This document shows positions 27,796-36,494 of a DNA stretch of 64,000 bases, piece by piece (within the stretch, counting starts at the first letter, position 1; each line of letters opens with the position of its first letter). The translations under genes and the position numbers were made by a program. This stretch comes from Bog-752 sp963799395. GTDB taxonomy: Bacteria > Actinomycetota > Thermoleophilia > UBA2241. Under the pieces are notes generated by a model, which saw only the letters and a list, made by a program, of their open reading frames with translations, ran no database searches and was not told where the DNA came from. The stretch spans positions 1-64,000 of the forward strand of contig CAWCWZ010000060.1 in the NCBI GenBank assembly GCA_963799395.1. The letters run 5' to 3'.

Positions 27796-27868
27796 TGGCG
27801 GGGAGTAGGGGAGTTACACCCCTCTACGCGGATTTAGAGTCCGCGCTGATCCTTCCGATCGACCCCCC
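27796..27868 (-). tRNA. pylT: tRNA-Pyl (anticodon CUA), CCA encoded
   Basis: Read on the minus strand from 27868: acceptor GGGGGGT pairs with ACTCCCC (one G-T), discriminator G, then CCA. The D-arm is GATC-GGAAG-GATC, with a very short loop. The anticodon stem is six pairs (CGCGGA/TCCGCG) around CTCTAAA, with CTA as anticodon. The variable loop is only TAG, and the T-arm is AGGGG-TGTAACT-CCCCT. The small D-loop, long anticodon stem and 3-base variable loop are the hallmarks of tRNA-Pyl and differ from any canonical tRNA. The acceptor matches what is recalled for Desulfitobacterium tRNA-Pyl. Two bases, or a seventh G-T pair, separate the D and anticodon stems. Confidence 0.95.
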
Positions 27869-27880
27869 GCGCCGACTCCA

Positions 27881-27909
27881 AGGCTAGCGCATCCGGACCG
27901 TGCGGCCAA
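27881..27909 (-). promoter_or_regulatory. Putative promoter of the tRNA-Pyl gene
   Basis: Minus strand: TTGGCC (27904-27909), 17-base spacer, TAGCCT (27881-27886), ending 12 bases before the tRNA 5' end. Confidence 0.4.
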
Positions 27910-27945
27910 GCATCCGCGGGGCGTGGCGCACCGGCCGCGGGCTTG

Positions 27946-28260
27946 TCAGGCTGCAGCGACGTCGGACCGCGGCAGAGCCGCGACGATCTGCTTCGCCTCC
28001 TCCAGGCCGAATGCCTTGAGCGACGTCGTGCGGACCGTCCCGCCCGCGCTCAGCGCGAGCGCGAACGCCGCCGCCGCCTTGTCGTCGGGGCCTTCTCCGA
28101 TGGCCACATAGTCGAAGTCGCCCATGGTCATGTACATGTCGAGCACCTTGCCGCCCATCGACTCCCAGAGCTTGATGCCGTCAGAGATGCGGTCCGGCGA
28201 GTGCTTGACGTCGGCGATGCCCTTGTCGGTCAGTTTCATGAGCAAGATGTAGGTCACCAT
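27946..28260 (-). CDS. GYD-domain protein
   Basis: 104 residues; ATG at 28260 with AGGAGGG upstream. It shows the family pattern: N-terminal YILLMKLTDKGIADVKHSPDR, then LDMYMTMGDFDYVAIGEGPDD and the Ser/Gly-rich turn SAGGTVRTTSLKAF. GYD proteins are small ferredoxin-like-fold proteins of unknown function. It lies between tRNA-Pyl and pylD on the same strand and may be cotranscribed with pylBCD. Confidence 0.85.
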   Translation of the reverse strand: MVTYILLMKLTDKGIADVKHSPDRISDGIKLWESMGGKVLDMYMTMGDFDYVAIGEGPDDKAAAAFALALSAGGTVRTTSLKAFGLEEAKQIVAALPRSDVAAA

Positions 28261-28363
28261 ACGCCCGCCCTCCTCGTGAACGACACAACTGAAGACCAGC
28301 CGACCGATGCGCCAGACCGCAGAGCGTAGCACCGGCCAACGGCGGCCGAGGACGAACCGTGGA

Positions 28364-29217
28364 TCAGCCGACCAGCGCCCGCACGGCCATGACGGCGACG
28401 CCGAGGGCGAGCGGCTCGTGCACGAGCCGCTCGCCCAGCGCCCGGGCGGCCGCGGCCGTGACGCCGGGCGGCAGGCCCGGTGAGCAGACGATGCCGTCGG
28501 CGCCCGCCCAGTCGGCGTCGATGAGATCGGGTGTCGGCGTGGCGTCGAGCACGAGCCGGCAGCGCCCTGAGGCCGGCGGCTAGGGTGACCGGCGTGACCG
28601 GCAGCGCGCCGGCCACCGCGGCGAGACGGTCCTGGTCGAGCTCGCAGACCAGCACGTCGGCGCCAAGCTCGACGAGGCGCGGCGGCCGCCGCCCGACCGA
28701 CCGGGCCGAGGCCGATCACCAGGACCGGTTTGCCGGCGACGCCGCCCCGGCCGGCAGCGGCGTCGGGAGCGGCGTCCCTCCCGGCAGCGGCGTCGAGGGC
28801 CGCGACGTAGGCGTGCGCCGTACACGGGTCGTCGTCGGCCACCGCGCGGCGAGCGAAGTCGAAGGCCAGGAACCCGCGGTCGTCGGCGGCGAAGACCAGA
28901 TCGTCGTCGCCGGCGAGCGCCTCGGCGAAGCCGCCGACGTCGGTCGCCTCGGTCACGCGCACGGCGCGGCAGCCCAGATGGCAGCAGATCGCCGCCACGC
29001 AGTCGGTGAAGCCCGGGATCAGGCCCTCGCCGCTCGTGATCGGCACGACGGCGACGGCGGCGTGGGCGAGGGCGTCGCGAGCGACGCCCTCGCCCACGCC
29101 GCAGGCCCGCGCGGCGAGCGTCGCGAAGTCGCAGCCGGTGAGCGCTGCGAGCGCCCGCTCGACCTCGTCGAGATGCGCGGTCAGAGAGCGGACGTCGCCT
29201 TCGACGAGACGTGTCAC
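28364..29217 (-). CDS. pylD: Pyrrolysine synthase PylD (two frameshifts)
   Basis: PylD oxidises 3-methylornithyl-N6-lysine with NAD and closes the pyrroline ring. GTG at 29217 overlaps the pylC stop (GTGA). Family blocks are present: VVPITSGEGLIPGFTDCVAA, the Rossmann motif VLVIGLGPVGRAAA, VLVCELDQDRLAAV, and LVLDATPTPDLIDADW near the end. Frameshifts near 28680 and 28565 must be corrected to join them. A 30-base direct repeat (copies of a 15-mer at 28751 and 28781) codes an Ala-rich insert before the Rossmann motif. Length about 284 residues, slightly over the usual. Confidence 0.88.
29059..29100. repeat. 20-bp perfect GC palindrome inside pylD
   Basis: Arms 29059-29078 and 29081-29100, loop ga. 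It codes the Cys-Gly-Val-Gly-Glu-Gly-Val-Ala-Arg region near residue 45 of PylD. Confidence 0.85.
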
Positions 29218-30516
29218 GGGGCGCCCTCGCCACGGTCCGACGCCGGCCCGGGCTGAGACTCGGGCACGAGCTCGAGACCGTGCTCGTCGGCGAGGCGCGT
29301 GACGGTGGCGGCGGCCCGCGCGCGGGCCGCCACCGCCGTCGCCCCGCGCGTCATCAGCACCGCGACCCAGCGGCCCCGCGAGGCGCCGCTCTCGGGGCGG
29401 TCGGTGAGCACCACGTCGGCGCCGTACAGGCCGTCGCAGCGGCGCAGGGGGCCGGCGCCGCCGACGATGTGCTCGCCGAGCACCTCGACCCTGCCGTCTT
29501 CGACCAGCACGTGCTCGTAGACGGCGCCACGCCGGGCCCCGATAGCCACGGCCGGCGGCCGCTCGGCGGCGAAGGTCTCGGCGAGCAGCGCGACGATGTT
29601 CGCGTCGCTTGCGTGGTACACGGCGGCGGGCGTCTGGCTGGGCAGGCGAGCGTCGATCTCGATCACTTTGGGCGTGCCGTCGGCGGCAACCATGACTTCG
29701 ACGTCCATCACGCCGGCGAGGCCCACGCCCTCGGCCAGGCGCCGGGCGGTGGCGTCGAGCGCGGCCAGCGTCGCGGCGCTCACCGTCGCGGGCGACGACG
29801 CGCCGCCGGCCTCAGCGCCGCCGGATTGCCGCGACCCGCCGCCCGCCTCGCCGCCGGCGCCGCCGGTCGCCGCGCCGCCGGCGCCGTCGACCGGCGCGAC
29901 CACGCGCTTGCAGTCGTAGGCCGCGTCGAACTCGAGGAAGGTCGGCAGGAGCGTCAGAGCCTCGCCGCCGAGCGCGATCACCTCGACCGACAGCGACGGT
30001 CCGGCCACGAACTCCTCGACCACCGCCTCGGCGCCGTGAGCGGCGAGGGCGGCGCGCGCCAGCGCCAGGCCGGGTTCCGACCGCACGAGCTGAACGCCCG
30101 TGCTGCCGCTGCCGACGCTGGGCTTGACCACCGCCGGAAAGCCGCAGCGCGGCCAGGGCCGCGGACGCGGCACGTCGAGCCGCTCGAACAGCGCGTTGGA
30201 GCGCAGCTTCGACCGCGTCACCGCATAGGCGCCCAGGTCGAAGAGCAGCGGCAGGCCCATCATCGGCACGAACGAGGTGAGGAACTCGAGGGCGCGGTCG
30301 TCCTCGCAGGCCGGCAGCACGGCGTCGCACGACAGCAGCACCTCGCGGGCACGCGCCGGATCGGCGACGACGTCGAAGACGTGGACCTCGGTGGCCAGGC
30401 CGACCGCCGGACGGTCGGGCCGGCGGTCGATCAGCACCGACGTCGTAGCCGGCCTCGCCGGCCAGATAGGCGGCCTCGGTGCCCTGCAGCTTGCCGCCGA
30501 CGACGGCCAGCCTCAT
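29214..30516 (-). CDS. pylC: 3-methylornithine--L-lysine ligase PylC (one frameshift)
   Basis: An ATP-grasp ligase joining lysine to (3R)-3-methyl-D-ornithine. ATG at 30516; one extra base near 30440 joins MRLAVVGGKLQGTEAAYLAG to VLIDRRPDRPAVGLATEV. ATP-grasp features are FPAVVKPSVGSGSTGVQLV and VIEIDARLPSQTPAAVYHAS. At about 430 residues it is some 60-70 longer than archaeal PylC, mostly from a Gly/Ala/Ser-rich insert coded at about 29790-29905. It precedes pylD with a 4-base overlap. Confidence 0.9.
29301..29340. repeat. 20-bp GC palindrome (two G-T pairs) inside pylC
   Basis: Arms 29301-29320 and 29321-29340 with no loop bases, coding the Ala/Arg-rich stretch near the PylC C-terminus. Confidence 0.7.
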
Positions 30517-30561
30517 GCCACCCTCCCCCGCGCCGCGATCGTGGCCCTCACGCGGCCGCCC

Positions 30562-31657
30562 TCATGCCGGCGCCGGCTGGTCGACCGGGGCCCGGCGGGC
30601 CGCGGCCCGGCGCTCGCGGGCGGCGGCGACCCAGTCCGCATACTCGCCCGGGGTGGCGACGCGCAGCCCCAGCGCCCGGAGCCGGGCGGCGACCTCGGTG
30701 GCCGTGCGCAGGCCTTCGTCGATGTCGAGCTCCGACTGCGACACGCCGGCCAGGCCGGTGTCGGGCGGCACGATCGAGGTGACGACGTTGGCTCCGGCGG
30801 CGATGCGCGACTCGAGCCCGGCGATGCCGTCGACGTCGAGCGAGGCGGGGATCAGACGGTCGGGCATGGCGAGGCGCATGGTGGCGATCGTGACGAGCTC
30901 GCCGAGGCGGCCGGCCGGCGTGAGGTCGGCGAGCGGCGTGCCGCGCTGCGGCACGAAGGTCATGACGCGCACCTGATCGAGCGGTTCGTCCCGCATGGCG
31001 GCGACCGTGAGCGCGCGCTCGGCGACCGTCTCCCCCACGCCCAGCAGCATGCCGTCCTCGACCAGCATGCCCAGGGCGGCCGCGTCGCGCCGCGCCTGCA
31101 GGCGTTCGTCGAACTCCTGTCCGGTGCGTAGCCGCGAGTAGAGCTCGCGGGCGTGGGTCTCCTGGTAGCAGGCGTACCACTCCGCGCCGATGTCGCGCAG
31201 CGCCCCCAGCACGCCGGGCGTGACGACGCCGGGCGACACCATCACCGGCAGGCTCGGTGGCCGCCTTCACGGCGGCCACGAGCTCGACGAGGGCGTCGAA
31301 CTCGCCGCTTGCGTAGTAGAGGGGGTCCTCGCCCATGGTCAGGTCGATCAGATGCACGCCCGATGCGGCGAGGCCGGCGCTGATCGCGACCACCTCGTCG
31401 AGCGACTTGCGATAGCGGGGGCTCTCGGCGTTGCCGCGGCGGTACAGGCAGAACGTGCAGCCGTTGCGGCACCAGGTCGAGAAGTAGACGAAGCCGTAGA
31501 GGAACACCGCGTCGCCGAACCGGCGGCGGCGCAGCTCGGCCGCGGCGGCGAACAGCCCCGCCGCGGCGGCCGGATCGTCGATCGAGAGCAGGGTCTCGAT
31601 CTCGCCGGCCGAGGGCGTCTCGCCGGCGAGCGCCCGCGCGAGGATGCCGTCGACCAC
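30562..31657 (-). CDS. pylB: 3-methylornithine synthase PylB (one frameshift)
   Basis: A radical SAM mutase that turns lysine into 3-methylornithine, the first step of pyrrolysine synthesis. GTG at 31657. The cluster motif is CRNGCTFCLYRRGN (CxxxCxxC), with SPRYRKSLDEVV and HLIDLTMGEDP after it as in PylB. A frameshift near 31246 separates the first 135 residues from PGVLGALRDIGAEWYACYQETH and MTFVPQRGTPLADLTPAGR. The total of about 364 residues is normal. It is first of pylBCD and follows a nitroreductase gene on the same strand. Confidence 0.9.
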
Positions 31658-31689
31658 GGCCTGACCGGCGCTTGCCGGTCACGACCGCT

Positions 31690-32443
31690 GCGGCCGGCCA
31701 GACGCCGGAGCGGCCGTGGACGCCGCGGCGTCGCCGCCCTGGAGCCGCACCCGGACCAGGATCCGCACCCGGCTCGGACGTCGCGAAGCGCAGGACATCG
31801 TCGACCGGCAGCCGCTTGGTCCCGCCGGGACTGCTCGCCGGCACGCCGACGGCGACGATCGCGACCAGGTGCGCCGGCGCCTCGACCCGCAGGAGCTCCT
31901 CGAGACGCGGGGCGGCCAGCACCGGCGCGCTCATCCAGCACGAGCCGTAGCCCAGCGCGTGCGCGGCGGTGACCAGGAGCTGTACGGCGGCGCCGACGCT
32001 CTGCAGGTCGGGCCGGGCGCGCAGCCGGTCGCGTTCCTCGCGCGACACGCCGCGCAGCGCGAGCAGACGGTCGCCGTGCGACTCGTAGGGCAGGCCGAGC
32101 ACGGCGATCGCGAGCGGCGCGTCGGCGAAGAACGTGGCGTAGCCGCGCAGGCGCGCGTCTCGCGCTCGAGGCCCGCCGCCTCGACCTCGGGCCAGCCGGC
32201 CATCTCGTCGAGGCGCTCCTCGACCGCGGTGCGCATGGCCGACAGCAGCGCGCGGTCGTCGACCGCGATGAAGCGCCAGGGCTGGGCGTTACCGGCGTTG
32301 GCCGCCAGGGTCGCCAGGCGCACCATCTCGCGTACGTCGTCGCGCGGCACGGACTCGCTCGTGAAGCGGCGCACGCTGTGGCGGCCTTCGACGGCGGCCA
32401 CGAGCCCGGGAAGGGCTTCGGACGGGGGACGGCGAATCATCAC
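31690..32443 (-). CDS. Nitroreductase-family FMN oxidoreductase (frameshifted, end uncertain)
   Basis: Starts at GTG 32443 (or ATG 32440). GRHSVRRFTSESVPRDDVREMV and NAGNAQPWRFIAVDD are the FMN-binding nitroreductase signature. After an indel near 32165 the protein continues with VLGLPYESHGDRLL, ALGYGSCWMSAPVLAAPRL and AHLVAIVAVGVPA. No stop appears in this frame before pylB, so a further indel near 31700-31800 is likely. A TGGTACCAT box six bases before the GTG suggests that this gene leads the pylBCD transcript. A direct role in pyrrolysine chemistry is unproven. Confidence 0.75.
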
Positions 32444-32449
32444 TTCCAC

Positions 32450-32458
32450 ATGGTACCA
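32450..32458 (-). promoter_or_regulatory. Leaderless extended -10 promoter (TGGTACCAT) before the nitroreductase-pylBCD row
   Basis: TACCAT at 32450-32455 on the minus strand, TG at 32457-32458; the GTG start is six bases on and the ATG nine. Confidence 0.45.
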
Positions 32459-32529
32459 GAGGCGAAGGGGGTGCTTCGTTTGCGGAAGTGGGGTGACCCG
32501 GCGCGACCCATGAGCCGGCGCGGCGCACG

Positions 32530-32563
32530 CGAGGGCGAGGCGGCGGTCGCCGCCTCGCCCTCG
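32530..32563. terminator. 16-bp perfect GC hairpin after the ferredoxin gene
   Basis: Arms 32530-32545 and 32548-32563, loop gt, just downstream of the ferredoxin stop at 32578 on the minus strand. Probable end of the AOR-ferredoxin transcript. Confidence 0.6.
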
Positions 32564-32577
32564 TTGCAACGAGTGAG

Positions 32578-33087
32578 TCAGGCCTGGACGGCCACCGTCT
32601 TGTCGGCCTTGTCGACCTTGAGGTCGATCGCCAGGACGTACGGGTTCTGACAGAAGGCGATGCACTGCGGGTCGCCGTCGCACAGGTCGCACTTGTAGGC
32701 GACCTTGCGCTCGGGGTGCTCGTGGATGACGCCGTACGGACAGACGTCGTAGCAGTCGCCGCAGTTCGTGCACTTGTCCTCGTCGACCGACCAGCACGAC
32801 GCCCTTGACCGACTCGCCGACCTTCTCCGTGCTGGCGAACGTGCGCCTGACGGGCGTGACCGTGATCGCGCGCGTCACGATCGCGTCGTCGGGACACGCC
32901 TCCTGGCACTTCGCGCAGGCGGTCTGCAGGCAGGTGTGGCCCTTGATCACGGCCGTGGTCGGGTTGCACGTCGGCGAACAAACGGACACGCGACGGCCGG
33001 TAAGCCGCCTTCGTGGTACGCCGAGCACGCCGAGCTCGCACATGTGGCAGCCGGTGCACTTCTTGCTGTGATCATGACGTGTGGCAT
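32578..33087 (-). CDS. Polyferredoxin-type 4Fe-4S electron carrier beside AOR (frameshifted)
   Basis: Reading across indels near 33075, 33020, 32960 and 32800 gives about 165 residues with four Cys clusters: KKCTGCHMCEL, TACAKCQEACPDDAI, KCTNCGDCYDVCPYGVI and KCDLCDGDPQCIAFCQNPYV. This is the HycB/PorD-like ferredoxin layout that commonly accompanies tungsten aldehyde oxidoreductases. It is the likely electron acceptor of the AOR encoded immediately upstream. Start at ATG 33087 (MPHVMI). Confidence 0.82.
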
Positions 33088-33119
33088 GACTGGCTCCCTG
33101 TCCTTGTCGGTGCCACCGC

Positions 33120-34938
33120 CTAGAGCCGCACGTCGACGCCGAGCTCGGTGAGCTTCGCCTCGGTGGGCACACCGTTCGCGTCCCAGCCGCGCAGCTCGTA
33201 GTACTGCGCCGCAGGGACTCGCCGCAGGTGCGCTTCGCCGATGACCTTGCCGGCGGACGGGCCCTGGTGTGGGCGAACTTCTCGCTGCAGGCTTCTTGGG
33301 CACGCGGTCGTCGGCTTCGACGCCCTCGCGCAGGTTGAACAGGCGCCCGAGGTTCCAGACTCGCTCGCCCATGAGCATGACCTCGTCTTCGGGACAGCTC
33401 GCGCTCCAGAGGTGCGTCATGCAGCTGCGAGATCTGCTCGTGGTCGACCGCCCAGAAGTCGCACCAGATGCCGCAGAACTTGATCGAGCTGAAGTTCTGG
33501 CTGAGAAGTCGAGCGGCCGGTTGCCGATGGCGCCCTCGACCTTGCCCTCCATGGTGGCCGCCGGCATGGCGCCCTCGACGATCTCGTCGCCCACCGGGTA
33601 CGTGCGCATGTGGCAGCCGCCGCGGTCGGAGGTGGCGTAGCGATGCTCATGCCGAACGAGCCGCGCGGGTCGTAGCCGGGCAGTCTCGAGGTTCTTGACC
33701 TGCATGGCGAGCTCGGGCGCGTCCGTACTTCTCGGCGAGAGCTGCGCACGCCCAGCGCGAGCTCGGCGCCGACGCCCTGCGCTTGCGGCGAGCTGCCCGG
33801 GCGACCTTGAGTACGCGTCGGCCTCGCCGAAGCGCACGCCGAAGTCGTGGATGCCCTTCTCGGTCATGTCCATGGCAAGCCCGATCACGGCGCCCGAGGA
33901 GATCGTGTCGAGGCCCCACTCGTCGCACTCCTCGTTGAACTTCATGAGAGCGTCGATGTCGTCGATGCCGCAGTTCGCGCCGCACAGGGCGATGGTCTCG
34001 TACTCGGGACCCTCGCCCATGACCTTCTCGTCGTGCCAGGTGACAGCGTGCACGTTGCGGCAGGCGATGGCGCACTGGTAGCAGGCGCGCTTCTTGATGC
34101 GGATCTTCTGGAACGACTCCGAGTTCAGGTTCTTGGCGCCCTCGAAGTAGCCCTCGGACCAGTTCCTGGTGGGCATGGCGCCGGCGCCGTTGACCAGGTC
34201 GACGAGAATCGGCGTGCCCTCTTCGTGGGCCCAGAGGTTGTCGTCGGTCAGGACGAACTCGCTGTGCGATGCGCGCCATGTCGGCGAGAAAGGCCTTGGC
34301 GTCGCCGACCGTCACGCTGCCGGTGCCGCGGACGGCGATGGCCTTGAGGTTCTTGGAGCCCATCAGGGCGCCGTGACCGCCACGACCGGCCTTGTGGTAC
34401 TGATCGGTCGACAGGCAGGCCCAGGGGATGAGCGTCTCGCCGGCCGGGCCGATCGACAGGGTCTTGGCCTCGGGGTCGAAGTCGTCGCGCAGGGCCTGCT
34501 CGATCTCAGAGGTCTTCATGCCCCAGTACCTGGGCCTGGCGGGCACGACTCGACGACGTCGTCGCGGATGGTGACGACCGTCGGTTCGGCGGCCTTGCCG
34601 AGGACGATGATCGCATCGTAGCCGGCGAACTTCATCTCGGGAGCGAACGAGCCGCCCACGTAGCTGTCGTTCAGGATGCCGGTGGTCGGACTCTTGGCGC
34701 CGACGACCAGTCGCGACGTGGTCGACACGTTGGTGCCGGCGAACGGTCCGGTCATGAGGAACAGCGGGTTCTCGGGCGCCCAGGGGTCGACCAGGGGCGG
34801 CACGTACTCCCACATGTAGCGAAACAGGAGCCCCTTGCCGCCCACGTACAGTGCGGCCCACTCCATGTTGAGAGGCTCGACCTTCGTGGTCTTCGCGCTC
34901 ATGTCGATCGTGAGCACGTTGCCCTTGTAGAAGTCCAC
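33120..34938 (-). CDS. aor: Tungsten-dependent aldehyde:ferredoxin oxidoreductase (many frameshifts)
   Basis: About 606 codons, the family length. GTG at 34938 gives VDFYKGNVLTIDMSAKTTKV. Domain 1 shows LYVGGKGLLFRYMWE and GPFAGTNVSTTSRLVVGAKSP; the tungstopterin block is HKAGRGGHGALMGSKNLK; the cluster ligands are ACYQCAIACRN; later blocks are MGEGPEYETIALCGANCG and DRGGCHMRTYPVG. It ends RGWDANGVPTEAKLTELGV. At least seven single-base indels between 34560 and 33200 must be fixed. AORs oxidise aldehydes to acids, or reduce acids, with ferredoxin. Stop is TAG. Confidence 0.88.
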
Positions 34939-35157
34939 GTGGCCCTCCCTCTGGGTTGTCACGGCTCCGCTCTTCCAGGGAGCGATGTGCCAAGGACGGC
35001 ACGACCGCAGCCCGAAACGAGTCGGTTAGTGCACCCATTCTAGACAAGCGGAGCGCCGCGGGCAATCGTCCGGGGGGCCACAAAACCCCAGCTCCTATTC
35101 GAGAAACCGTTGCCCGCGCGCGAGGATAACGGGGTAGGTCGGCGGAGGGTCTGTCGG

Positions 35158-35454
35158 TCAGTCGTGGTCGGGCGCCTCGGGCAGGTTGCGGATGTTCTCG
35201 CCGGCCTGCCACTTGCCGAAGTTGTCGTTCATCGCCTCGATCAGCTCCTTCATGAAGCGCGCCGACATGTTGATGCGCGACACGACCACACCGTTGACCT
35301 CTTCGTCGGTCTCGTTCTCGTGGTCGAGCCGCATGAAGGTCAGCGAGAACTCGTAATCGGAGTGGCTGACGTTGGCGAAGTTGGCATAGACGCCGGCCAT
35401 CATCTCGGGTGTGGCGTGGATGTTGAAGCGGCGGTCCTCGGGATTCGTGGGCAC
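35158..35454 (-). CDS. DUF3467 family protein
   Basis: 98 residues; GTG at 35454 after AAGGAGG. Family pattern is VYANFANVSHSDYEFSLTFMR, and the C-terminal helix ARFMKELIEAMNDNFGKW. Function unknown; DUF3467 proteins are widespread single-domain cytosolic proteins. It lies 36 bases downstream of the isocitrate-type dehydrogenase and may be the last gene of that operon. Confidence 0.85.
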   Translation of the reverse strand: MPTNPEDRRFNIHATPEMMAGVYANFANVSHSDYEFSLTFMRLDHENETDEEVNGVVVSRINMSARFMKELIEAMNDNFGKWQAGENIRNLPEAPDHD

Positions 35455-35490
35455 GGGAGCCTCCTTGGCGTGGTGAGGTGAGCTTGTCGG

Positions 35491-36489
35491 CTAAAGCCGG
35501 GCGGCGACGGCCCGGGCGAACTCCTGCGTGCCGGCCGCGCCGCCCAGGTCGGGCGTCAGCTGCCGACCCTCGGCGATGACGGCGGCCACGGCGTCGTGGA
35601 GGCGCGCGGCGGCGACGGTCTCGCCCAGGTGCTCGAGCATGAGCACGCCCGACAGCAGAAAGGCCGTGGGGTTCACGATGTCGCGCCCGGCGATGTCGGG
35701 GCCGCTGCCGTGCACGGCCTCGAACACGGCGGCGTCGGCGCCCACGTTGGCCCCCGGCGCGACCCCGGGGCCGCCGATCAGTCCGGCGCAGAGGTCGCTG
35801 ACGATGTCGCCGTAGAGATTGGGGCAGACGAGCACGTCGAAGCGCTCGGGCGCCATCACGAGCTGCTGGCAGAGGTTGTCGACGATACGGTCGTCGAACT
35901 CGACGTCGGGGTAGGCCGCGGCCACCTCCCGGGCGACGCGCAGGAACAGGCCGTCGGTGAGCTTCATGATGTTGGCCTTGTGCACGGCCGTGACCCTGTG
36001 GCGGCCGTGAGCCCGGGCGTACTCGAAGGCGTAGCGCACGATGCGCTCGCTGCCGCGCCGCGTGATGACCTTGACGGACTCGGCGACGTCGGGAGTGAGC
36101 TGGTGCTCGATGCCGGTGTACAGGTCTTCGGTGTTCTCGCGCACGACCACGAGGTCGATGCCCGTGAAGCGACTGGGCACGCCGACGAGCGACTTCGCCG
36201 GTCGCAGGCAGGCGTAGAGGTCGAGAGCCACGCGCAGCGCCACGTTGACCGAACGAAAGCCCGATCCCACCGGAGTCGTGACCGGCCCCTTCATGGCGAC
36301 CTTCGTGGCCCTGACCGACTCGACGACCTCGTCGGGCAGCGGTGTGCCGCGGCGCTCCAGCACCGCGGCGCCGGCGTCGTGGCGCTCCCAGACGATGGCC
36401 ACGCCGCTGGCGGCGATCACGGTCTCGAGGGCGGCGGCCAGCTCGGGGCCGGTGCCGTCGCCGGGAATGAGCGTCACATGATAGGCCAT
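35491..36489 (-). CDS. Isocitrate/isopropylmalate dehydrogenase family, probably NAD-isocitrate dehydrogenase
   Basis: 332 residues, ATG at 36489. Beta-decarboxylating dehydrogenase with LIPGDGTGPEL, substrate loop FRSVNVALRVALDLYACLRP, and VVRENTEDLYTGIEHQ. The ENTE-x-x-YxGIEH form is that of NAD-isocitrate dehydrogenases; homoisocitrate and isopropylmalate enzymes differ there. The C-terminal AVFEAVHGSGPDIAGRDIVNP is typical. With the dehydratase and synthase upstream it would convert isocitrate to 2-oxoglutarate. Homoisocitrate remains the alternative substrate. Stop is TAG. Confidence 0.82.
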   Translation of the reverse strand: MAYHVTLIPGDGTGPELAAALETVIAASGVAIVWERHDAGAAVLERRGTPLPDEVVESVRATKVAMKGPVTTPVGSGFRSVNVALRVALDLYACLRPAKSLVGVPSRFTGIDLVVVRENTEDLYTGIEHQLTPDVAESVKVITRRGSERIVRYAFEYARAHGRHRVTAVHKANIMKLTDGLFLRVAREVAAAYPDVEFDDRIVDNLCQQLVMAPERFDVLVCPNLYGDIVSDLCAGLIGGPGVAPGANVGADAAVFEAVHGSGPDIAGRDIVNPTAFLLSGVLMLEHLGETVAAARLHDAVAAVIAEGRQLTPDLGGAAGTQEFARAVAARL

Positions 36490-36494
36490 CGACT

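Noticed and set aside
29214..30516. PylC as D-Ala-D-Ala ligase or carbamoyl-phosphate synthase-type ATP-grasp enzyme
   Set aside because: The N-terminal pattern and operon position between pylB and pylD fit PylC; no cell-wall genes are nearby.
30562..31657. PylB as biotin synthase, HydE or HydG
   Set aside because: These are its relatives, but the co-located pylC, pylD, tRNA-Pyl and split PylRS and the CRNGCTFCLYRR pattern make PylB the better call.
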